Shown here: in pieces, positions 54,880 to 64,000 of the stretch
Layout of the letters: each line of letters begins with the position of its first letter
How positions within the stretch are numbered: the first letter of the stretch is position 1
NCBI RefSeq assembly: GCF_000143415.4
Contig: NW_003314308.1
Span: 972,654-1,036,653, forward strand
Source: Selaginella moellendorffii
Taxonomy: Eukaryota; Streptophyta; Lycopodiopsida; Selaginellales; Selaginellaceae
Length of the DNA stretch: 64,000 bases
Direction: 5' to 3'
Program-made: the position numbers and the translations under genes
Notes under the pieces: generated by a model
The model's input: only the letters and a program-made list of their open reading frames with translations
Database searches by the model: none
Told to the model about the DNA's origin: nothing

Positions 54880-56611
54880 GGAGAGAGAACAAGGTGTAAT
54901 GAATACATCTAAAATATCTAACAGCTACCCTTAAACTTTCTCTAACAAATTTCTCTTATCCCTAAGTCAAACGCAAATGGGAATCTTTTCTTGTTTGTAT
55001 TTTCTCCATTGATATTTATTTATACGTACAATGCTCATGGAGGGTCTTGAGAACTTTGCTCACTCATTGGCCAACTCTTTCTTTTCAGATTAGAATTCAA
55101 ACTTGTCACTCCATTGCATACTCCTCTCTTAATCCACTACAGCTTTAAGGATACCTAGCCACCTTGGACAAACAATCTCCACTTCAACAGCCTTTCCAAC
55201 CATCACATTTTATATTTTTTAATCTTATACAATGCCATGTTTGATACTTTGCTCAAAGTGCACCTTAATCTTGGCCTATAAGACAAACTCACATAGTGAA
55301 GAAGCTCAAAACTTTAAATTTTCCTCTTAGTTTCTATGAAGTAGCTCTTAGTTGTTTGTGAGATGAAAAAAGAAAAATGCTAACTCAAGTTCTCTTCTTG
55401 ATATTGTTGAACAAAATATACTAGATTGGAATTGAATCTTCAACACTACCAACTTTTTATGGTTTCATGAGTGATAAAACACAAATAAATTGTGAGCTAT
55501 TAAAGCCATTTACAATGGTGGTCTAGGCAAAATTAAAGCTAGTTGTAAGAGGAGTTTCCTTTTTCACAGTGTGAAAAGTTTACATAAGCATATAGAGAAA
55601 TATATTTAAGTAAAATACTGTGATAAGCATAAGCAATTATGTTGGAATTAAAAGTTGCAAACACTTTGAAGGATGTAGAGAAGTAATGCAAATTCATTTT
55701 ATTATAATGATTAAAACGAAATGCTTATAAAAAAGTAATTCCAAAACTACAAATTTGTCTAATGCAGTAGTTTATTTGATTATACACTAAGGGACATTAA
55801 TTTCTCAGGTGAACAAGCTAGTTCATTTCAATGTTTTTATTAATTCTTTCTCTCTTATAAATAAGTTTTGAAACAATTGTTGCCCAAGTGCCTAATAAGT
55901 CTTACAAAACGTTATTATGCAATTTAGTTATTAAAAACAAGTAACACATCTTTCTGATCCCAAACTCACTATAGGATTGACATTTTGGAGTACAATTTCT
56001 AGCGAAATTAATTAGGAAACTTGAAACTGTCATAATAAAATAATGTGCAAGTCAGTTGATGTAATTGATAAATTAACATCATCTTAAGTATGAGTATATA
56101 TAACCAAATCAGTGTTCCTAGGCAACTAAGAGCAATAGTCTTTCTAGGTTAAAGAATAAAAGATATATAAAATTGGCTAAGGTATACTTTAATTTGAAGT
56201 AAAATCTACTATCAAGTGTTTTATTTTGATTGGAGGAAAATGTGGTAAATAAGTTATTATAGAAATTTTATGCACTCAACCTCTTTGATAATGTCAATAT
56301 AAAGACCCTCCCTGTAATTAGGTTATTTAGTTTTATTCAATAGAAGTGCAATATAGGTTATCCAAAAATTAGAGCACATACCACATATTTGACATATTGA
56401 AGAAGGGGTGAACTTGGAAAATTTGGACAATGGTTTAGAATTTGAATTTTTAATAGTCCTAATTTAATCATTGCTACTGCATTATTAATTTTGTGCTGAA
56501 ATATATATTGAATACAATGCATTTATTTATAGATATTTCTAGAGACTATCACAGTGTTTCTAACTTAGTGTAAGCATATTTTACAATTATCTTATGCTAT
56601 AAAGTTCAAAA

Positions 56612-56730
<119 letters not shown>

Positions 56731-56984
56731 TTTTTAGATATTTTATTTTATTTTATTAAAATAATACAATTTAGAATATTTATTTTTATGTGAATCTGTA
56801 TAACTCTTTTAAATTAATCTTTAGCAATTAAGACTATTAAAATATTTATAACATATTAAAAAAATTTACATGATATGGACTTTAGTTTAGTTGGTAATCT
56901 AAATATAAAACTGATAATTATTGATGAAAATTCATGTGAATCAGAATGTTAATGAAGTATGAAAATTTAAATAATTTGCTAAGC

Positions 56985-57340
56985 GTTGCATATAGAAATG
57001 CTTGGTTTACTTAATAGTAGTGTTATTCCTACTTATTAATCAAATTCATCAAAGAAAAGTTTATAATTATAACCATGTTTATAATTTATAAACACAAGAT
57101 TAATCTAAATGAATGACAACAGTAGAATATCTAAGTATATTCTAGATATATCCACTACCATACAGGTTTGCTTAAGCAAACCAAAAAGAAGATTCTAGAA
57201 AGTATTTAAACAAGTTTATAAATTATGAATACAAGATTAATCTAAATGAATAATAACCACTAGATGATAAAATATCCTAGAATATCTAAGCATATTCTAT
57301 ATATATCCACTACCAGCTTAAGCAAACCAAAAAATTATAA
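56985..57340 (+). repeat. Dispersed AT-rich repeat with palindromic core, copies 2 and 3
   Basis: Reverse-complement match to 14200-14600. The order is AATTTGCTAAGCGTTGCATA, CTTATTAATC, ATAATTTATAAACAC, AGATTAATCTAAATGAAT, AGAATATCTAAG..ATATTCTA, TTTGCTTAAGCAAACC. The second half is repeated (57062-57182 and about 57210-57330), a local tandem duplication. Confidence 0.7.
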
Positions 57341-57500
57341 AATAGTTTGGCAGTGGCAACACTAAACTTGTACGTTAATGAAAGTCAAAGAGGACGGAGA
57401 GGATCTTTGGTCAAACAAATAAAAATTTACAAATGCCGTGCTATTGCGTTTTTAATATTATGCTTACGAAAGATTCCACTATCGCTTTGCAAAGAAACTT

Positions 57501-58166
57501 TTAAGTCATGCCGATGAGCTCTCTCAGCTTCTGGATGAGAGCACGGTCATCAATCTGGAACGCCTTGGCGATCACGTCGTCGTTGATGGGAGGATTAGAA
57601 TCAAACACCGCCCTGGCCACCTGAGACGCCCCGGGGTTCTGGCTGTTGAAGCCAGCGAGCGCAACCGCAGGCTCCTGTCCCACATTGAGCTGGAAGTGAA
57701 TGAGTCCCCGGGGGAAGACGAAAAGATCCCCTGGATTGAGCTTTTGGGCAAAGAGCTTGTTTTCCGGCAAGGTGGTGACGAATCCGACGTAGAGGGTCCC
57801 GCGCAGGAGGAAGAGCAGCTCGGTTCCTCGGGGATGGACGTGGGGGGGATTGGTGCCGCCGGGAGCGTAGTCGATGCGGGCAAAAGCAACACCAAAGGTG
57901 TTGAGACCGGGGAAATTGTTGACACTCGCCAGGGTGACGTTGGAGCCGAGCTTGTTGTAGGTGTTCCCGGGAGTTGCCAGGAGGCTCGACTTGAAGTCCT
58001 CGGGCTTCACATCGTCAGCCGCCTTGCAGACAACGCCGTTCACCTTGATCTTGGAGCCATTATCTGCAACGCAAAAGTCCTGCAGCATGTCCTCATCGGC
58101 TGCATGCACAAACAGGATGGAGCTGATTGCTAGAAGGAAAGGTAGAACAAAACGAAGATGAGCCAT
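57501..58166 (-). CDS. Germin-like protein (secreted cupin)
   Basis: Single exon, 221 residues from ATG 58166 (MAHLRFVLPF). The further upstream in-frame ATG lies beyond the TATA box, so I reject it. Signal peptide about 1-22 (LLAISSILFVHA). C32 and C47 form the germin disulphide. Box 1 GGTNPPHVHPRGTELLFLLR supplies H109, H111 and E116, and box 2 GDLFVFPRGLIHFQLNVG supplies H157, completing the manganese site. An N-glycosylation site NVT lies at 76. Members are apoplastic hexamers, some with superoxide dismutase or oxalate oxidase activity; activity here is unknown. Single-exon structure and size are typical. Confidence 0.96.
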   Translation of the reverse strand: MAHLRFVLPFLLAISSILFVHAADEDMLQDFCVADNGSKIKVNGVVCKAADDVKPEDFKSSLLATPGNTYNKLGSNVTLASVNNFPGLNTFGVAFARIDYAPGGTNPPHVHPRGTELLFLLRGTLYVGFVTTLPENKLFAQKLNPGDLFVFPRGLIHFQLNVGQEPAVALAGFNSQNPGASQVARAVFDSNPPINDDVIAKAFQIDDRALIQKLRELIGMT

Positions 58167-58214
58167 ATTGCGAGCTTGGAAAGAAACTGATGGAGCTCTG
58201 AAGAGAGGGGCAGG

Positions 58215-58223
58215 TATTTTATA
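58215..58223 (-). promoter_or_regulatory. TATA box of the germin-like gene
   Basis: TATAAAATA on the minus strand, about 50 bp upstream of the chosen start codon. It predicts a leader of about 25 bases, which supports the ATG at 58166. Confidence 0.7.
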
Positions 58224-59162
58224 GCCGGAGGGGAGGCGGGGTCCTTCGGATGACCTCGTCGTGAATCGTGCACGATTTTTCCCAGTCAGGTTACACACGG
58301 TGTTCTTTTCCTTTCTATTTCATATTTTAGTCTTGCTATCCGCGTGATTTGCTTTCTGTGAAGTCGTCTCTGACGTTTTCTTTTAGTATGATGAAGCCGT
58401 CAAAGTCATCTTGTCTGTGTGTAATGAGGACTTTTGTTTTGATGCTAGGAACTAGTCCTTCTAGAGACTCCGTGAAGCGTGGATTTTAAGGTGATGGTTT
58501 GACATTAATTTGCTTTCTTCTTGCAGGACATTTCTCAATCCATGCTCTTAAACTTTTCTCTAATTTCTAAATCTGCACCTATCTTCTGGCAAGCTTCTTC
58601 CTCGCTGGATTTCTCCTTCTCTACTTTTAGTGGTCTCCTCCAGCAAGTATTGCTACAAATGGATTTAATCCAAGCACATTGAGGTATCCTTATTTCTACT
58701 AAATATACGATTACACTCAGAAAATAGTTTTAATTCTTATGAATATGTAAGCTGGGTGTTCTCAAAGTTAACAATTTTCCAATCTTTGAATGTGATGGAT
58801 CAACTTTGATTTCTGTATTGAACTTTGAGTTGTACATTAAATATGGGGGTTGCCTCATCAATCACATAGGAGTACATACAATAACAACGGACAAAAGCAG
58901 CTTGCTGCTCCTGGTGTTTGCTTTGCTCTCACACAGAAACTCAATCACAAATGCCAAGTTATATTCCCAGTGCTCTCTCCACAAACAAGAAAAAAATTAT
59001 TAACAGTTCACACAACAAACCAGAAATAACAAGAAACCAAAAACACTTAGATTAGGAAATCATGTATTTATCTATCTCCAATGCCAAAGCTGATGACTTT
59101 GACATCTGGATTCTTCTGAAGACTGACCAGTGCGCCTTCTTGCAATCTGATCCAAAAAGGGG
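58224..59162. other. Intergenic, nothing recognised
   Basis: Moderately AT-rich with only short frames. No repeat or conserved element seen. Confidence 0.5.
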
Positions 59163-61097
59163 ATGAATAGAGCATTCGATTTTGCCGGACCTTGGGCAAT
59201 CGCAGCAAGAGTCCATCCAAGCCACAAGAAAAAATGGAAACTAATTGTGTCGTTGACGAGCGCACTCGATTGCGATTGTCCCGCCATTTGGAGTGCAGCT
59301 GTGCGATGGGGGATGTGTTTTCCCCGCCATGAAAACTTCGAAAACTTGAACCTGCCAGGACTTGAACCTCGGACGTCCCCATCATCCAACGGCCATGATG
59401 CGATGCGCGTTCTTGGCGTCCAAGAGCTTGCCGCCCTTGTCAGATCTTGCGACAATCCCAGCGATGGACGCCGGATCCACGCCCAGATCCTTCACAGCGA
59501 CCACAAGAACAGCGTCTTCCTGCGAAATCTCCTCGTCCAGATGTATGGCCGCTGCGGCTGCCTGGAGGAAGCGCGATCGGTCTTCGATTCTACCTCGGAT
59601 CGCAATCTCTTCTCTTGGAATCTCATCCTCCAGGCCTACATTCGCAACCAAGACCTGGAGCAGGCGCGATCGGTCCTGGAAAGCATGCCGCGGCAGGAGA
59701 TTGTGTCCAGCAATGCCATGATCTCGGCATACGCCGCAGCCGGGGACGTGCAGCGCGCCAAACAGCTCTTCGATCGCATCCCTGCCAAGAATTCCATCAC
59801 CTGGAACGCGATGATCGAGATGTACTCGCAGAGTGGCAATCTCGGCGACGCGGAGGCGGTATTCCACTCCATGCCGGAGCAAACCCTCGTTTCTAGCACT
59901 GCCATGATCGTGGCTTATGCCCATAACGGGCATGTCTCACGCGCTCGTGAGGTGTTCGATTCCTTGCCCCAAAAGGACGTGGTGGCGTGGACGGCCATGA
60001 TCCAAGGCCACTGCCAGAACCAGAGGCTGGATGAAGCTAAAGATCTCTTTGATAGAATGCCCACAAGAAATGTAGTAACATGGACGACCATGATCACAGC
60101 ATATGCCCAGGCAGGGCATATGGAGCAAGCAAAGATTCTCTTTGAAGATGCCCCGGATCTTAATGAGGTGGCATTTACGGCTATGATCGACGGCTACGCA
60201 TCTAATGGCTGCGTGGAAGAGGCTAAAGCTTTGTTTGAGAGTCTGCCAAAAAAAGACGTGGTGGCTTGGAACTCCATGCTTTGCGCATATGCCTTGAATG
60301 GGCATTTGGACGAGGCTCTGAATTTTTTCCAAAAGATGGCTCACCACGACGAGATCTCTTGGACGACAATGATCCACATGCTCGCCTCTAGAAACCATCT
60401 TGAAAATGCAAAGTTTATTTTCGATCAAATGCCTTACAATAGCAAGATGGCGAGCACAGCACTCCTCTCGGCCTATCTTTGGAACGGCCACATCCACGAA
60501 GCGATGAGCCTCTTCCAGGCGATCGAGGAGCGCGATGTGATTGCCTGGATGGCAATGGTGGTGGGCTTCGCTCGCAAGGGACTCCTCTTGGAAGCTCAAG
60601 TTTGGTTCGAGAGAATGCCAGAGCAAGACTTGGTCTCATGGACTGCAGTGGTGGCCATGTATGCTTCCACTGGGCATGTAACCGAGGCCTTGGAAACCTT
60701 CCATAGGATCATCCAGGAGAGCACGATGCCCGATCACATCATCTTTACGAGCGTGCTTGCAGCATGCCGCCACTCGGGTGTGATGAAAATCTCTCGGGAT
60801 TACTTCCAATCGATGATCCAGGACTATGGAGTCGAGCCCACAGGTGACCACTACTGCGGGCTTGTCGACGCATTTGCAAGGGCTGGAGAGCTGGACAAGG
60901 CTGAAGAGCTCATCCACAGCATGCCCTTCGAGCCCGAGAGTGTTGCTTGGGTCTCGCTACTGGCTGCTTACAAAGATCCCCAGTGTGGAGCTCGAGCGGC
61001 CCAGAGACTCTCGGTGTTGGGGTTGGCATCACAGTCGAATTTTTACATGCTGCTCGGCCAGAATTATATTAACTTAATTTCATTACCATTAAGTTAG
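59163..61097 (+). CDS. PLS-type pentatricopeptide repeat protein with S-repeat array and truncated E region
   Basis: One open frame of 644 residues from 59163. A second plausible start is ATG 59403 (MRVLGVQELAALVRSCDN, 564 residues), where family similarity begins. About 14 31-residue S-type repeats follow, almost all with the same phrase (VVAWTAMIQGHCQNQRLDEA, VVTWTTMITAYAQAGHMEQA, DVVAWNSMLCAYALNGHLDE). Then come an L-like repeat and an E1-like stretch (PESVAWVSLLAAYKDPQCGA). The E domain breaks off after NFYMLLGQNYINL, in AT-rich DNA, and no E+ or DYW domain is found downstream. Full-length relatives edit organelle RNA. This protein would need a DYW partner in trans, or it is decaying. Uniform S-repeats are common in lycophyte PPRs. 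Confidence 0.88.
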   Translation: MNRAFDFAGPWAIAARVHPSHKKKWKLIVSLTSALDCDCPAIWSAAVRWGMCFPRHENFENLNLPGLEPRTSPSSNGHDAMRVLGVQELAALVRSCDNPSDGRRIHAQILHSDHKNSVFLRNLLVQMYGRCGCLEEARSVFDSTSDRNLFSWNLILQAYIRNQDLEQARSVLESMPRQEIVSSNAMISAYAAAGDVQRAKQLFDRIPAKNSITWNAMIEMYSQSGNLGDAEAVFHSMPEQTLVSSTAMIVAYAHNGHVSRAREVFDSLPQKDVVAWTAMIQGHCQNQRLDEAKDLFDRMPTRNVVTWTTMITAYAQAGHMEQAKILFEDAPDLNEVAFTAMIDGYASNGCVEEAKALFESLPKKDVVAWNSMLCAYALNGHLDEALNFFQKMAHHDEISWTTMIHMLASRNHLENAKFIFDQMPYNSKMASTALLSAYLWNGHIHEAMSLFQAIEERDVIAWMAMVVGFARKGLLLEAQVWFERMPEQDLVSWTAVVAMYASTGHVTEALETFHRIIQESTMPDHIIFTSVLAACRHSGVMKISRDYFQSMIQDYGVEPTGDHYCGLVDAFARAGELDKAEELIHSMPFEPESVAWVSLLAAYKDPQCGARAAQRLSVLGLASQSNFYMLLGQNYINLISLPLS

Positions 61098-61185
61098 GGC
61101 TCACATTCTTTCTATCTTTGTTCAAAGTTATGAAGAGGTTGGGGGGACATCGCCACCAAAGAAAAGCACAAAAAAGTAAAGTTGT

Positions 61186-61677
61186 CATATGATTCCTTGC
61201 TGCTACCGCCAACTTTTGAGAAGAAACCCACACTAGTGTTGGACATGGACAAGACACTAATCCATGCCCATAGCATCCCTTAGGCTCTTTAGTGGGAAAA
61301 TTATTCCATTGGAGCATTACCATGTTGCAAAGAGGCCGGGCATGGATAACTTTCTGAAAGAGATGTGTAAAATATATAAGATTGTGGTTTTTACTCAAGC
61401 AAAGAAGCCATATGTAGACAAGATCTTGGATAGGCTTGACCTAACTGAGAATTTCTTTGCCCATCATTTGTACAGAGATTCATGCTTGCCCAAGGAAGTT
61501 AAAAGGAAAAAGGTTGTGAAAGATCTTTTAAGACTAGGGTGGGATTTCAAACACATAGTGATTGTAGCCCAACAATGGAATTGTCGTTGTGCATTCAAAA
61601 ACAAGAAAAGGCATAAATATTATAAATTGAAAACAATAAGCAATCTGCTTAAAAAATTGCAAGTGTTGAAAATATAA
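61186..61677 (+). pseudogene. CTD small-phosphatase-like (FCP1/SCP, HAD family) remnant
   Basis: First piece PPTFEKKPTLVLDMDKTLIH holds the HAD nucleophile motif DxDxT as DMDKT. It ends at a stop (61281-61283). A second piece in another frame from about 61288 reads IIPLEHYHVAKRPGMDNFLK, YKIVVFTQAKKPYVDKILD, LYRDSCL and KDLLRLGWDFKHIVIV, matching the rest of the SCP/NIF domain. VDNxP, which should follow, is lost. The frameshift, stop and missing Asp pair make it non-functional. AT-rich composition suggests long decay. Confidence 0.75.
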
Positions 61678-61933
61678 CACAAAAAAAGTTAGAAAAAAAG
61701 AAACTCATGTAAAGATAATGCTATAATACTGCTCACTCTAAATTGATTGTGGCATTGTTTCCATCAGGAAAACAATGTCCAATAATCATAATTAGAAAAG
61801 CATCTCCTGATTAATAGCATTCATTATTTGAGAGCCAATCGATAATTGTGATATTTAAGCAGCAGTGTCATCCACAAAGAGCCAATCGATATACTTTTGC
61901 AGAGAGAATTCAACGCAGCTCTTTGCGTTTTCT

Positions 61934-62775
61934 TCAATCTCTGTCTTGAAATGCACCATAGACGATTATCCTTTTAGCGTGGCTTGACAAGAGTGGCACA
62001 TAGTTTGGATACGATCTCATTATGCTCACTGTTTTGTTGTCCATCCCCACCTACAAATCAAACATGGAGTGAGGAAAACAAAACGAAAACAAAGCTTGTA
62101 AACAAGAGAAGTTTATACCAGTAAGATATCTCTAGTGAATAAAACACCCCTCTCTTGAGCTCCATGAGACCAGTGGAGGATTTGAGCACCAGCAAAATGG
62201 CCACCTAAATGTAAAAGCGTGAGTCCCTCCCATAGCTGGAATGTTTTGCCCTTCCAGAACTTAACGTTTTCGTGCTGGTAAACCACCCATTTCTTATCCC
62301 TGCCGAAGTATCTACAGAGAGATCGAAATGAAAGAGAGAAACAAAGGTAGACAGTACCAATATACCGGGACACCTCCGATGTGGCATCATCTAGAAATGA
62401 GATGCAGTTCCACAGTATGTTTCCCTCTATCAAAAACATAAAAACCATTAAAAAAAAATGCACAACTGCCAGAGTCTGGATGAGAAACGCACGCTGTCCA
62501 ATTCCAAACTTTGGAAAGGTTATGATCTCGAAGACCTGCGGCTCATGCTTCTTGAAACCATTGCGAAACTGCAATCTCATCTTGCTCATGGACGTCCACT
62601 AAATCTAGAAGTCAGAAAAACTCGAGGGCAAAAATCTTAGATGGGCATACCTGGAACGAACTGGCGATCATTGGAGCAGATAATACAGGACGAAGGCGGG
62701 CCTTGGCAGGATGTTGGAGGGAACTCCACCCCACAAGTATTACAAATATGACCCAATTTTGTTACAATACCGCTA
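61934..62775 (-). pseudogene. MBL-fold hydrolase-like gene missing its metal-site exon
   Basis: Exon-like pieces in order on the minus strand: a zinc-ribbon start HICNTCGVEFPPTSCQG and CIICSNDRQFVP (about 62665-62775), then EIITFPKFGIGQRAFLIQT (about 62470-62600), GNILWNCISFLDDATSEVSR (62358-62426), KKWVVYQHENVKFWKGKTFQ then TLLHLGGHFAGAQILHWSHG (62119-62311), and MDNKTVSIMRSYPNYVPLL with a stop (61934-62050). Compared with plant and bacterial members, the HxHxDH/HPH exon between pieces three and four is absent, and the phases at that join do not fit. GDT is changed to RDI. Probably a pseudogene. The last two exons do splice in frame. Confidence 0.65.
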
Positions 62776-63540
<765 letters not shown>

Positions 63541-64000
63541 CTAAACCAATGCAAACACAGAAAGAACAAGAACCCACACTACGCAAGTGATGGAGTAGAA
63601 TTTTGTATGTGCATGTTCTTCCTGCTTTAATAACATCAGTCCAATTCACAGCAATTCTTATTTGTCACGCTCAAACTCCATCAAACCCGGAGGATCCACT
63701 CCCAGATGCTGTACGGTGGCTACTCCATCTTCAATCTCCTCCTAGTATCTGTGAGATCTTCTAACGAATGGCAACAACTTTCAGATGAGATTTCCTAGGG
63801 CAGCTCCGAGCAGTAGGCCAGCGATGCGCGTTCTCCGTGATCGCCCCAATCTATTGTCATCGAAGCCGAAACGGGCATCTGGATCAAGCTCAATATGCCG
63901 TCCTTGATCAGTGAATCACTTGGACCGGGATGATAAATAGCATTTGCCTCGAACGGGAATCTGGATATCTGTTTCTCTTTGGGTTATGACTACGCTTCAA
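63541..64000. other. No feature recognised at the window edge
   Basis: Mixed composition. Short frames only. A gene cut by the window edge cannot be excluded. Confidence 0.4.

Noticed and set aside
57501-58298. Germin-like reading extended to 265 residues
   Set aside because: The upstream start would lie 5' of the TATA box and would destroy the signal peptide position.
59330-59400. Possible minus-strand tRNA (GGTTCAAGTCC resembles a B box)
   Set aside because: The T stem has a mismatch, and no matching A box, anticodon arm or acceptor stem could be built. The sequence also lies in an open PPR frame.

Overview
The window looks like nuclear DNA of a land plant with a compact genome, most likely a lycophyte of the Selaginella moellendorffii type (inference). 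Genes are GC-rich, introns are mostly 50-100 bases, 5' flanks carry telo-box motifs (AAACCCTAA/G), and the gene set is plant-specific: PPR proteins, a nuclear-encoded maturase, a germin-like protein, a DAD1-type lipase and a CBE1-like factor. Intergenic DNA is AT-rich and full of decayed fragments. No rRNA, CRISPR array, bacterial-type operon or convincing tRNA was seen.

Layout. 1-6.3 kb: AT-rich, no gene I can name. 6.3-18.0 kb: two copies of a ~3.5 kb block (A 6288-9914, B 14689-17963). Each holds an unrecognised segment and a proline/histidine-rich single-pass membrane protein gene, intact in A and broken by a clean 417-bp inversion in B. 18-24 kb: bulb-lectin fragment, LEA-like gene, class III lipase, and a very small Cys-rich secreted-peptide gene. 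24-28.4 kb: mitochondrial-type maturase (nMAT) directly downstream of an MECR-like reductase, 61 bp apart. 28.6-44.9 kb: a gene neighbourhood (MED15 - COQ4 - COM1/SAE2) present in three unequal copies. MED15 and COQ4 survive in copy I, COM1 survives in copy III, and all other members are fragments, with SufD and Ty3/gypsy debris between. A COM1 N-terminus-only paralogue sits beside COM1. 45-55 kb: three related P-class PPR genes, ribosomal protein L11 (uL5), and a probable eIF4E-binding protein. 55-64 kb: AT-rich DNA with microsatellites, a germin-like gene, a PPR gene of S-type repeats with a truncated E region, and decayed CTD-phosphatase-like and MBL-fold genes.

Exon-intron models were built by hand from splice sites, frame closure and remembered family conservation. 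All multi-exon CDS models given here close in frame. Many products (nMAT, MECR, COQ4, several PPRs) are expected in mitochondria. This is a local clustering of function, not a demonstrated operon-like unit.

The most unusual signals are: (1) block duplication followed by reciprocal gene loss; (2) at least three small inversions confined to duplicated copies; (3) two PPR genes head to head with 39 bp between their start codons, spanning an inverted pair of telo-boxes; (4) four GC-AG introns among about 31 introns modelled; and (5) a COM1/CtIP paralogue keeping only the N-terminal oligomerisation region.
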